Positions 23,082 through 33,015 of a DNA stretch of 64,000 nt are shown here, piece after piece (position 1 is the first letter of the stretch; the number at the start of each line of letters is the position of its first letter). The translations under genes were made by a program, and so were the position numbers. Source of the DNA: Scolanthus callimorphus (lineage: Eukaryota; Cnidaria; Anthozoa; Actiniaria; Edwardsiidae); NCBI GenBank assembly GCA_033964015.1, contig CM066916.1, positions 14,238,501-14,302,500 on the forward strand, in the 5' to 3' direction. The notes beneath the pieces were generated by a model. The model searched no databases. It saw nothing but the letters and a program-made list of their open reading frames with translations, and was not told the origin of the DNA.

Positions 23082-23281
23082 AATAGACCTCCTTGGCTTG
23101 CCTGTTTGTTTTGCCCATTTCAGATCATGTGGCATTCCCATGAGTATTCTTTCTTTGCTTTTCTGCTGCGCACCGTAGGATATATGAATATGGAAGCAGC
23201 CCAGACAAAGAAAGATTATTCAAATGAATGCGACGTAATCTGAAATGGGACACCATTACGCCCAAGCCGAGTAGGTCTATT
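23082..23281. mobile_element. 200-bp fold-back element
   Basis: The arms, about 75 bp each, start AATAGACCTCCTTGGCTTG and AATAGACCTACTCGGCTTG (inverted). They keep CCCATTTCAGAT and TCTTTCTTTG in common. A clear target duplication is not visible. Confidence 0.75.
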
Positions 23282-23859
23282 TCATATGACTTTTAGTGAA
23301 ACCAATCACAAAGTGATTACCCCAATATAAAAAAAAACCTATAAGAGTAATCACAAAGTGATTGAAAATTGCCCCTCGATTCCAATCCCAGTGGGTTACA
23401 ATGTGTATGTCCTCCTGGCTAGAAGTGCTTACGTCTCTACAGTATTACAATGATTGTGTGTAAAGTACTGTAAACAGTACAGAGGCAAATCCAGGATTTT
23501 AGAGAGGGGTGTCTGTTTTGTTTGTTCACTCCTTCGAAGACTGATACGGGTAATATAATATGCCCATGTGTGGCCTTAGTATCACAATAAAGTCCTCATT
23601 GGTTTGGTGCATAATAATAACTTGATATATTTACTGTAAAAGAAGCTAGCTCACACATACAATTTATCTTTGATTCAGGCTAGATAACTTGCCATGGCAC
23701 TATAGAACCATTTCTAAAAACAACATTTAAATAAAGCTGGGTGGCAAAAGGATTGGGCCCATGAAAGTTTCAATGTCCCCCCGACCCCATCCAAATGCAG
23801 CAGGCATTATGTTTGTATTCACTATCTATGAAAGTCTACAAAGGTGTTTGCTATCTCCA

Positions 23860-23922
23860 TCAATATTGTCCCTGGCCCAATTTAATCAGCAGAAGCAGGA
23901 TGTAGCTGACAGCTCCAGCAAC
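23860..23922 (-). CDS. Candidate last exon of a tail-anchored protein
   Basis: After an acceptor (CTTCCTTCCAG) the exon encodes 20 residues and a stop. VAGAVSYILLLLIKLG is a plausible C-terminal membrane segment. The phase (0) agrees with the exon at 24244-24335. I do not recognise the protein. Confidence 0.4.
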   Translation of the reverse strand, partial: VAGAVSYILLLLIKLGQGQY

Positions 23923-24243
23923 CTGGAAGGAAGCATACAATGAGTCAGTACATTATAGTACATACGGGTGTAGAGCTGATTTCATGTGATGCAGTAGTGA
24001 AACTAAATCCAATTTTAAACAAAAAATTATATGATTGACTGCATAGTTATTGTGAGTTATGACAGCCATCTGGAATATGCTCTATTCCAGAGACCATTTC
24101 TGATATAGGGTACTTAAAAAACAGGCAAATTTCCATTCAATTATTTTTGTTTTCAAATAAATTTGTAAATGTAAACTCAGACCCTGCTTAACCTTATCAT
24201 CACATCCAGCATGCATATTCATATAGCAGTAAAATAATGATAC

Positions 24244-24335
24244 CCCCAGAAAACAATCCACTTTGTCTGCAGTGGATACAAGATCAAACTCAGACTGTTC
24301 AGCGACTGCTCGAGTTTCTTTGCAGAAAAGTAGTC
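24244..24335 (-). CDS. Candidate middle exon of the same minus-strand gene
   Basis: It has an acceptor (TATTACAG) and a weak donor (GGG/GTATCA). Joined in phase 1 to the exon at 24988-25087, it reads LLFCKETRAVAEQSEFDLVS and then TADKVDCFLG, leading into the hydrophobic last exon. Phases are consistent at both junctions, which supports a real gene. No family was recognised. Confidence 0.4.
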
Positions 24336-24602
24336 CTGTAATAGTCCACACTGTACCCTCAATGCATCATAACACACTAACCTACTACAAATACTTGGGA
24401 ATCCCACACTAACCTACTACAAATATTTGGGAATTAATTGGAGACTTGCTCTGTGGAAATTCCCCCACAATGTGAAAAGAAAAATTCTAGAAACTTGCAT
24501 GACATTAATGGCTACATACCAAAAATAGATGCCAGAAGAAAAATTATTTCCCAAGTTGCACCATATGACAGATCACATTAATCTGGTCTTGGATTTGGCT
24601 TC

Positions 24603-24681
24603 CATGAAAGTTTATAATTCATTTACAATTGTTTACAGTAATTTACTGTAAACAATTGTAAATGAATTATAAACTTTCATG
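24603..24681. repeat. 79-bp near-perfect palindrome
   Basis: Arms of 39 bp (starting CATGAAAGTTTATAATTC) are exact reverse complements around a single T. It lies between two exons of the candidate minus-strand gene. Confidence 0.95.
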
Positions 24682-24987
24682 ACAATTCTAAAATTTATTT
24701 TATCTCAGAAATACTCTCACAGCTTCCCCTAAAATTGGTTAAGTTGCTACAAAAATTCTAAGTCAAGACCATCAGGAGGGAAGCACTGCAAGCATGCAAT
24801 AACTCCAATTTTGAAGATAAGCGAATAAGCTAAACGTCCGAAAAACTGAAAATACAAGCATAACTTAAGCCACAGCACAACAAAGCAACAACAAAGTTTG
24901 GAACAACAAACAAGTTAAATGGCATGAAATTTGCAAGAAGATAATACTGAATTGACATATGTAAAGTACAGTAGTTTCAAAAATTAC

Positions 24988-25087
24988 CTGCAGAAAATTC
25001 TTTTAGCGTATCACGGATAAGTTGGTCGGTATCTCTCGGAGAAAGATTGAAGATTCCAGAACAGTTGGCGAGGTTGTTGGGAAAACT
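24988..25087 (-). CDS. Candidate upstream exon of the minus-strand gene
   Basis: It is open from 25087 to a donor (GCAG/GTAATT) and contains SPRDTDQLIRDTLKEFSA, an amphipathic-looking stretch. No ATG is in frame before the upstream TGA, so the true 5' boundary or start exon is unknown. A 53-codon frame starting MRIKYPPSRPTFGRVRS is open on the same strand near 25374-25213, but I could not connect it. Confidence 0.35.
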
Positions 25088-25408
25088 TCAGGATTCTCAC
25101 AGTTTCTTGTCGAAAATTCGACTTTTGGAACTAGCTGAAATCGACACCAGTACTTGGAGAAGACAAAATATTGCCTTAACAGTAGAAATATAGGACAAAA
25201 TCATATCGAACAGTGAGATTAATTCTCTGACAACATCCAAAACCCGTTCGAACTGAAATCGAACGCGCGAATGCCACGATTTTCCTTGTCAAACACCAGG
25301 CCTTCTTCTTGCCACCACAGGGAGACCGAACGCACTCGGCCGAAAGTTGGTCTGGAAGGAGGGTATTTGATGCGCATGCTCAAACTCTATGATTAGTCAG
25401 AAACAGCT

Positions 25409-25948
25409 CATTCTCGTACCCAGAGCTCCCCGGCTCGTCTGCTCGCAGGGGAGGCTCTGGTGACATCCATTTGAGGACCTTTGCTGATTGGCTGGTTTTG
25501 AACGTTGGTGCATGCGCAGAAAGATCTTTCTCTTAAGGGAAGCGGTCAAAACATTAGTACTCGAGCGGGACCCGATTTTATCATGGGAGGTGGTAGGTCC
25601 CGGGTTGTACCTACCCACCCGTTTTTTCAATGCCCATTTTCTCCGTGCACAAGAAAGGGGTGTTGGATTTTATTGCATGGATGTGTTACTCTCGCTATAA
25701 AGAAGACGGCGCTGAGCCTATCGTTTGTATTAATTTATTATTTTACGAGATATTTGCATTTAAAAATGGCCATTTTTTCCTAAAAGAAGGTTGGTTGCGG
25801 CATACACCACCCCATCGGGTCCCATTCGAGTACAGATGTTTTGACCACTTCCCTAACGGCTCCGTATCAAATCTCGCGCATGCGTCAGTGGCTGTCACCA
25901 GAGCCTCCCCCGCGAGGAGACGAGCCGGGGAGCTCTGGGTAAGAGAAT
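25409..25948. mobile_element. 540-bp hAT-like inverted-repeat element
   Basis: Inverted ends of about 55 bp contain TACCCAGAGCTCCCCGGCTC and GGAGGCTCTGGTGACA on both sides. AAACAGCT flanks it at 25401-25408 and 25949-25956, the 8-bp duplication expected of hAT elements. There is no convincing coding frame; the apparent frames across it read through the inverted arms. Confidence 0.8.
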
Positions 25949-26206
25949 AAACAGCTGTGATAATAACTAGATTAATACTGACTAGTTGATTACCCGTGAA
26001 TGAATTCACTCGTGCTGGGTGTTCGAGTTGATGGCAAAACAAATTGTTAACGCGATTTTTACTGAAAACCCATATCATAACAACGACTTCAGTTTGTTGT
26101 TTTTCTCTTGGCGCACGCACTTGAAACATTAATTCACAGGTTTTTTGTGCAAGGAAAACTACATTGTGATGTTTGAGCGCAAAGACCCATCATGATTAAA
26201 CTTTTA

Positions 26207-26950
26207 GGGACCGGTCATTATTTATCGCTTGGAGGGGGGGGGGGGGGGGCAGAGGATTTTTGGGGGGATCACTTCATTTTGGGACGAGCGAAAGGGGGGA
26301 TCTCTCAAAACCTGAAGCCCTGAAAGGGGGGACCACAAGAAATTTTTTAAGTAGTTATTCCAGCAACTTCTCTATCATTTGCATTTTTCTACCTCACTTC
26401 ACTTCACTCAATACATACATTTTTTTTTTTTGCGCGCATTAAGATATCATCTGATATATTCTATCGCAACTCGCGCAACGAAGACACTACCTTCGCACCA
26501 TTCACAAGAACAACTGTATCTTGGCGGGGAAAAACAAACTCTACCAAAAATGCCCTGCAGTGATAGGCCTGGCGGGCAGTCACTTTGTTCGAAAGAAGAG
26601 TAACCGTGTGTTCAATGTTACAGGCATAGAAAAATAATAATTTCGGTGCGCAATTGCACGCATGAATTATAAAAACTACAGGATTTGTTTACTATAAATA
26701 AAAAACGGAATGTTCATCTACACTTTCTTGGTGAAAGTGCTTTTATCAGTGAAATGCCTTGATGAAATGCGTTTATCAAAATTCGGGTGCGCTTCGCGCG
26801 CAACGAAAGAAAACTGTGATCCCCTCTATCTGTAAACTGTCTTCTACTAGGTCAAATAGGGGGCGGGGGGGGGGGGATCACGAAAACGTTTAACTGCTCT
26901 GAGGGGGGATCACGTTAATCATCACGTTGTACTGATCACTGCATTTTGAC
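26207..26950. mobile_element. Fragment of a G-run inverted-repeat element
   Basis: GGGACCGGTCATTATTTATC and a G run of about 17 at the left resemble the termini of the elements at 41114 and 43567, as do the internal GATCTCTC...CCTGAAGCC and GCGCTTCGCGCGCA motifs. A matching right terminus is not visible, so it is probably truncated. Confidence 0.55.
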
Positions 26951-27715
26951 CTTGTCCTCTGACATCCCTGCACATAACCGTAAGCAATCTGGAGAACTAT
27001 TTAGTTCTGGACTGTCTATCGTACTTTCGGCTTTGCGAACTGTGTTCTTTTTTTAGTTTCTGTGGGAGATTTCGCTTAAAAAATCGCTTGAATTAGACAT
27101 TATCCCAAGGTGAATCTTTCCAACAAGAACACGTTCACTGGAAATATTTCCTCTTCTCTTCGGGTTGGTGTCCTTCCTTTTGCGATACAGCGTTAGGATT
27201 TATACTTATAGAATTTATTCACATACAATCGAAGAAACAGGCAGTAAGGACGGGTCATTCTATCTAGAAAGCACAAATTATGATTTGCATTGATTTGAAA
27301 GACTGTAAACTAGTTGACGAGGTAACTGAATTTGTTAATGAATTCGAGATTTTTTGAAAAAAAGGTGAATTGCTGTGCACTAGCAATAAAAAATCAGAAA
27401 AGAGGGATGGTTTAATCTGACATGAGTGAGTATGTGAACATAAGTGAAATTAAATATGTGATCTACGTAAAACGAATTTATTTTATATACATAACTGGTC
27501 CAGAATGGAAATTTGATTGTTCAGAGTTCATATACGCTGCGGGGGGTTTCACATTTTTCATAAGGAATTTCGTCTAGCTGCGCAGTGTCTCCTTGTACTG
27601 CCGTTTCGTAGCGAAGAGAAAATAGCAAATACCATAACCAAAGGCTCTATAAATAATGAGACACGAATCAATTTCTGGTAATGCACTTTATTAAACTTGG
27701 TTATAATTCACTGGA

Positions 27716-27728
27716 CTGTGTGTGTGTG

Positions 27729-27760
<32 letters not shown>

Positions 27761-27778
27761 TTTTTTGGGGGGGGGGGG
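27716..27778. repeat. TG, TTTA and G-run low-complexity tract
   Basis: Consecutive (TG)n, (TTTA)n, T-rich and G-run tracts. Confidence 0.9.
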
Positions 27779-28266
27779 AGAATTCAATAATTAAGAATCT
27801 GGCGTTGTTTTTCCTTGACTTCGATCCGCTAACTGCCGCACGGTGGTTTATGAAAAGTTAAAAAGCGACGCTATTCGAATTTGTTTTTCATCCGTTGATA
27901 GCCTAACAGGTGGTTACTACAATAGTAGTCGGTTCCCCAATATTATGAAACAATGTCAAATGCTACACGGCTTGTAATCGAAAAAAAAAAGGTTTGATCG
28001 AGTGGCAGCGCTGCGCTCGATGAGGAAGAAGCAACAAAGTGGATTTTAAGTCTAAATGAAAACTTTTAATATAAAGACAAAGACCAAACAGAAGCAGAAT
28101 TAAAGCCAACGTTTCAGACATTTAATTCTGTCCATCATCAGGGTGCTTACAAAAACAAGTTACATGTCACGTGTAAAACGAGCACGCGCGCGTAATTATA
28201 ATAAAACTAGGGTTCTTCTCGCAGGCTAAGTCTTAATGAAGTATTAAAAAATTACTATATCTCCAG

Positions 28267-28654
28267 CTTCCTTTCCCATCATGCAACGAGATCCAAGAAA
28301 ACCAAGGGAACTATAACTCTGGTGTATATACTATCGTACCCAGTCCTTCTGTGACGCTGAGGGTGTACTGTGACCTGGTAACTAGCGGAGGAGGATGGAC
28401 CGTTATTCAAAGGCGCCTTGACGGCTCGGTCGATTTCTACCGCGTGTGGGCCGAGTACAAACACGGGTTTGGTAACAAGGAAGGGGAATATTGGCTAGGA
28501 TTGGAGAATATACATGTGATGACGTCACAGAGGCAAAACCAACTGAGAATTGACATGGAAGATTTCCAAGGCAACAAGGCGTATGCTGAGTATGACAACT
28601 TTGTGGTGGGGGGTGAGGATTCTAATTACGTGCTCACGGTTGGCAAATATGAAG
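28267..28654 (+). CDS. FReD-2 exon 2: N-terminal half of the fibrinogen C-terminal domain
   Basis: Between an acceptor (TATATCTCCAG) and a donor (GAAG/GTGAGT), 388 nt encode 129 codons plus one base. Diagnostic blocks appear in order: SCNEIQ (first disulfide Cys), [64 protein letters not shown]. These are signature motifs of fibrinogen beta/gamma C-terminal globes as in ficolins, tenascins and angiopoietins. The frame is intact. The 124-nt intron to the next exon has the same position and phase as in the copies at 58109 and 55390. Confidence 0.92.
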
Positions 28655-28778
28655 GTGAGTCCGGTACTTATTTGTTCGTCCGTCCGTCTGTCCGAAATAT
28701 TGTTCAAAAAGGAAGGGATGGAATGCTTCAACGTCGTTTCGCTTATCATAATTGATATATTCTACTGTTGTTTTACAG

Positions 28779-29035
28779 GGACCGCGGGAAACTCGCTTAG
28801 TTATCACAATGGACAGCAGTTCACCACTAAAGATAGGGATAACGATAACAATAGCAAAAATTGTGCTATCGTTTACAATGGCGCCTGGTGGTATAACAGT
28901 TGTCACCATAGTAACCCCAATGGCATGTACAACAGCACAGAGCATGGAAAAGGTATCAACTGGAAACCCTGGCGAGGACATCAGGAATCGGTGAAGAGAA
29001 TCGAAATGAAGATAAGACCGTATGGACAAAATTAG
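28779..29035 (+). CDS. FReD-2 exon 3: C-terminal half of the fibrinogen domain
   Basis: It begins after TTTTACAG, completes a split Gly codon and runs 257 nt to TAG. The acidic stretch [11 protein letters not shown] occupies the usual calcium-binding loop and is followed by [20 protein letters not shown] and [10 protein letters not shown]. In ficolins the ligand pocket lies next to this loop, so carbohydrate or acetyl-group binding is plausible but not shown. Unlike the copy at 36-291, it has no frameshift. Confidence 0.92.
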
Positions 29036-29790
29036 AGAAGTGGCTAGTCTAGGTAACACGCGGTGAAGGTGAATGATTCCATAGCAATGTACACTTTCCT
29101 TGGGCAAAAAATCGCGAAAGAACTATTGAGCCAGGCACGCAGGAGATCGATGCAATTGTTGAACAAGGCGTACTTTTTCTCGGAAACCCGTTGTATAAAA
29201 AAGACGAGGTTTTACTTTGTACGTACAATGTAATCCTGTATAATTTTGAACATTTTCATAAAACACATGAATAATGGGTGAGATATCAGCCGTCTGTCGT
29301 CTGATCACTACGAGACTAAATGAGCGGTCAGTAGAAAGTGATTTGTGGCTTATGTTATAGGCTTTCTCACTAACACGTGCAGGTGAACGATTCCATGACA
29401 ACGCCCGCTCCCTGCAAGCAAAAAAGCGTGCAAGAATATCCGGGCCTGACAGCAAAGTGTCACAACAGCTCAAAAGGCGTGCATTGTCTCGAGACGTCAC
29501 AAAACCACGTTTTTGCTTGCGAGCGATTACACAATAGTTGAGAAGATCTCGTGAAGACGTCTCTTTCGCAAAGTACGATCGAGTGAGCGAAGGGGTAGCT
29601 GAAATTCATCAGGCTACTGCTCCCTTAGCGATGATTCCATTTGCTTTTAAAGTCTGACTAGCAGATAGCTTGCAATCGGGAGTTTTGGTATCGACATATA
29701 TTTCTGTCAGTACAGCTTTGCTCACCCCTTGTCACACATTTACTGTACCCAAGTAAGTAAATTTTTTTATCATCATAGTAATATATAGAT
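29036..29790. repeat. FReD 3' flank joined to a partial segmental copy (copy C)
   Basis: 29036-29215 matches the sequence just downstream of the gene at 58492. About 29220-29775 matches copy A at 15205-15770, with small differences. No gene. Confidence 0.75.
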
Positions 29791-29894
29791 TTAGGCAATG
29801 CCTAAAAGCGGAACTCCAATCATACACACCCCACGTCTTACTCACAGGGAGCTCACCTTTACAGTTTAAATCAAGAAAATTCATGTTACCATTA

Positions 29895-30355
29895 TGCACC
29901 AGTCAATTGACAACCCCGCATCCCCCCATTCGCGCATTAGCGGGGCATTCACCTTTTTGGCAAGTGAAAGGCAGTGAGCTCCTCGGTTTGCGGGGACAAT
30001 CTGAGAGGTGAATGCACCGTCCCGGAGGGTAACAATTAAGAGTGAATGCGCTCCTTGCCCAACGAATTTAGAAAAAAATAACACAAAGGATTTTACTCAC
30101 TGAAAAGAGTCATTGCGCAAAGCGCAATAAAGCCATATGGAGGTGAGACAGCCCGGAAAGCGGGCTGGCTTCTGTTGTGTTGTGTCCCGGGGAAGAGAGT
30201 GACTCCCCGCTCGATGTACTGTGTGGAAGCCGTGAAAGAAAGCGCATCTCCCGACCAACGGGGCAGTAATGTAGAGTGAATTCTGTACGAAAGCCCCGCT
30301 AATGCGCGAATGGGGGGGGGGGGGGGGGGGGGGCTGCGGTCAATTGACTGGTGCA
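29895..30355. mobile_element. 461-bp inverted-repeat element with a long G run (TTA duplication)
   Basis: Ends are TGCACCAGTCAATTGAC and its inverse, with TTA at 29892-29894 and 30356-30358. The right end has a G run of more than 20. Related termini occur nested inside the elements at 41114 and 43567. Confidence 0.88.
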
Positions 30356-30359
30356 TTAT

Positions 30360-31450
30360 ATGGCAATGATAGTATTAGCGCGTTCTGATATGCTAACAAG
30401 TCGCAGTTCACGACCGACAAAAGATAATCTCCTTGAAATGAAAATGAAAAAATAAGATTTTCAGCGAAATCCACAACAAAGAATACTTGACATAGTATTT
30501 GTCTCATTGTACTAACTAAATCTAACATGTGACAAAGGAAAATCAAGGCTAGAATATCAGAAATGACCTGTTGACAGAAGGCAAAGCAGGGCCAAAAAGT
30601 CGAGCTTACTCAAAACTATAATTCTCGAGTTTATCCGGAGAAGAAGAAACCTTGAGGGAGCCAACTAAAGCAGCAAAACGTAAAAGTTACATGTAAAGTC
30701 AGAATTTTCTCATCAGGAATGCAATAAACTTGGAATAGCATAAGAAGCAATTTAAAGCTTTGTGCTTTTCGATAACTGATAGTGAAGTCGTTTCTTTCCT
30801 CCGAAAGTCTCCGTCGTGTTGAGTTGAATTCATTCTTACTTGGCAAGCTTTTGCACAAAGCCAATTTTCCTAAATATAAGTTATTATTCGGCTAAAACCA
30901 TTGCAATTTTCTGTTATTGACAATCCTGTTCAATCCAGTTCTGGCTCCCTGTTCGTAGATCTCATATGAAACTGTTAATTTTCTTCAGAAGAACGCCGAA
31001 GTCTTGCTTCGCCGTGGGCCGGGTATTCTGCAATCTAGCCTTTGAATCTTTTGCAACTCCCTCATAGTTTCTCCAAAATGACTAAACAACATTATGAAAT
31101 ATCGGCGAAGGAATCGAATCCGAAGTATTTTGACAATCATTAGAGAATTCGTTTGAGCAAATTTGGCGTGGTTCGCACCCACGAGTTTGTCTCAGTTTGA
31201 CTCAACAAAAATTACGTCTGAATGAACTCGAGTGAGCCGACGCGGGCGCGTGTTTTGTGAGTTTTTTCGGCGGGAAAATGAAGGAGCGACTTCCGGTCCG
31301 TGTCCTCTGCCAAGCACCGCGTCAAAGCACCGCGGCGCTGTGCTGGAGGACAAAATGACGCGCGCTCAGTGATCCAAGACGGACTGTGATTGGCTGTGTA
31401 CACGGGTCGCCACTAACGCAAGTGCGCATGCGTAAATAAGAGCCCGCGAT
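30360..31450. other. Stretch with no recognised gene
   Basis: The last 60-70 bp belong to the repeat family also seen at 430-615. A 65-codon minus-strand frame (30985-31182) is basic and leucine-rich but unassigned. No element boundary was recognised in the rest. Confidence 0.45.
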
Positions 31451-31990
31451 GTCCATGAGCCAATTCTCAGAAGTGGCCTAAAAAATGAGAAATGTAGCAC
31501 CCCCCACGGGACATAGTGAAACTAGTATCAAATTAAAGGTAATTTACCATACTTTCAGAATTTGCTTGTTTCCAAGTTTAAAAGGGGTACCACAAAGCAG
31601 GAGCAAAGCAAATATAACAGGGGGTGGGTGGGGAAATATTATTTATCCGGAAAACTACAAAAATACATCAGTTCATATCTTTTTCTAGGAACATCATATC
31701 TCTTTCATATTTTTAGGAACAAGGAGTCAAGTCATGCTTAACATGTAGTGATGACGTCAGACACAGTATGTGTTGCCATGGCAACGCCTGTAAATGATGT
31801 CCTAAAAGACGCATTTTTGGCTGATTTGTTGTCCCATTTATGGCAGAAATTGCGTAAGTTGACGTTATTAAGCACAAATTCAGTTCAGAATTACACTCAA
31901 GATCTGCATATAATATGATTCAATCAAACAAAGTCTTTCTAGCTCATAGAATGGCATTTTAACACTAAATATGTGGGTACCCTGTGGTAT
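31451..31990. repeat. Left terminal inverted repeat
   Basis: It pairs with 39235-39771. It contains a TGACGTCA site and a perfect GTTGCCATGGCAAC palindrome about 16 bp apart (31750-31788). Confidence 0.88.
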
Positions 31991-32039
31991 GTTAGTTAAA
32001 AAAGGACACAAAATGCACCATATTTTCCACTAGAAACGC

Positions 32040-32310
32040 CTAATGCCCTTTATAATTTCAGGAACATGGTACCAAATCATGCTCGACATGCAGTGATGAC
32101 GTCAAGCACAGTATATGTTGCCATGGCAACGGCTGACAAGGATGGTCAAAAAGACGTTTTGGCTGATTTGTTGTCGTATTTAAGGCAAAACTTCTTGGAA
32201 GTTAAGCACTCATTTAGTATAAAAGCACACTTTAATAGAACCGAGTCTTTCAGGCTTACAAGATGGCATTACAAAATGTCAAGTAGCAACCATGTGGGTA
32301 TCTAAATAGT
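32040..32310. repeat. Subterminal repeat copy
   Basis: A second, diverged copy of the inner part of the left inverted repeat (about 31690-31990), again with TGACGTCA and GTTGCCATGGCAAC in the same order. Confidence 0.8.
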
Positions 32311-32844
32311 CACGGGTAAGAACAAAAGTAAAGTCTGTTTGCTATCTCAAAGTTTGTGCCTTTACTTTATTTCATAGTTGTGTGACCATGTTTTTTCGCA
32401 TGTTGGGAATGTTACTTGTCTCCTTGAAAACTAATGCTAAGGGGTTTTAGCTCTTTTTTAGCTTATCACTGAACAGGATTAAACGAAATGTTCCACTTAC
32501 ATTTCCTATGAGACTAGCAATAAAGCGGTGTTACCTGATGTAAAAGGTTAGCCCTATAAATACAAGACATTTTTGAAACGACAAGAGCAACAAGAGCCCT
32601 TACTTTACACTCACTTGTATATTTACTAAAATGTTTCTGCTAAAATCCTCAATAGCTATGGTAAATTACCTGATGCACCACAGGTATTGCTCCAGTACTA
32701 GGAATTCTACTGGTAAAGCCTCGATACAATGTCTATAAACATACCGCTAGCCAGCCATATTGGGTGATATTTTGCAAAACAGGGAGTATAACATTGAATG
32801 ACCGTTGCGTTGTGTACAGGATATGGGACATTTGCCTTGGATTC

Positions 32845-33015
32845 TTAAGGTACGTCATCTACCTCCTCTTCATCTTCTTCCTCGCTGTTGTCAGATTCCT
32901 CATCACTCTCTTGGTTGTTGCTGTTTGCGCATTCTTCAGAACAGGAACACGCTTCTGTGCAGGGAAGGTTGTTCTTTACACAGGAACACCTACGATTTTC
33001 ACACTTCCCTTTACA
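32845..33015 (-). other. In-frame extension beyond TGA encoding a CXC (Tesmin/TSO1-type) domain
   Basis: Directly after the TGA at 33016-33018 the same frame stays open for 56 codons to TAA at 32845-32847. The first half has the spacing of a CXC domain: CKGKCENRRCSCVKN, then PCTEACSCSEEC. An acidic Glu/Asp/Ser-rich tail follows. The TGA sits where the first CXC cysteines begin (MCC, stop, CKGKC), so a TGY to TGA change is the simplest explanation. Tesmin/TSO1 CXC domains bind zinc and DNA. Confidence 0.8.

Larger units (their letters stand above)
20710..28266. other. Long interval between FReD-2 exon 1 and exon 2
   Basis: Presumed intron. It holds inverted-repeat elements (21148-21983, 23082-23281, 25409-25948), a G-run element (from 26207), a 79-bp palindrome, a candidate minus-strand gene and AT-rich DNA. 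C runs near 22361 and 22570 sit beside CATGAAAAATG, suggesting related element fragments. Nothing else is recognisable in 26950-28260. Confidence 0.5.

Noticed and set aside
28090..28150. CATCAGGGTG-type motif resembling Penelope-like element ends
   Set aside because: Only one short motif is present, with no second end, GIY-YIG or reverse transcriptase frame nearby.
28634..29107. 157-codon minus-strand frame over FReD-2, also seen opposite FReD-3 and FReD-4
   Set aside because: It is the antisense shadow of conserved FReD exons, and no independent splice or domain evidence was found.
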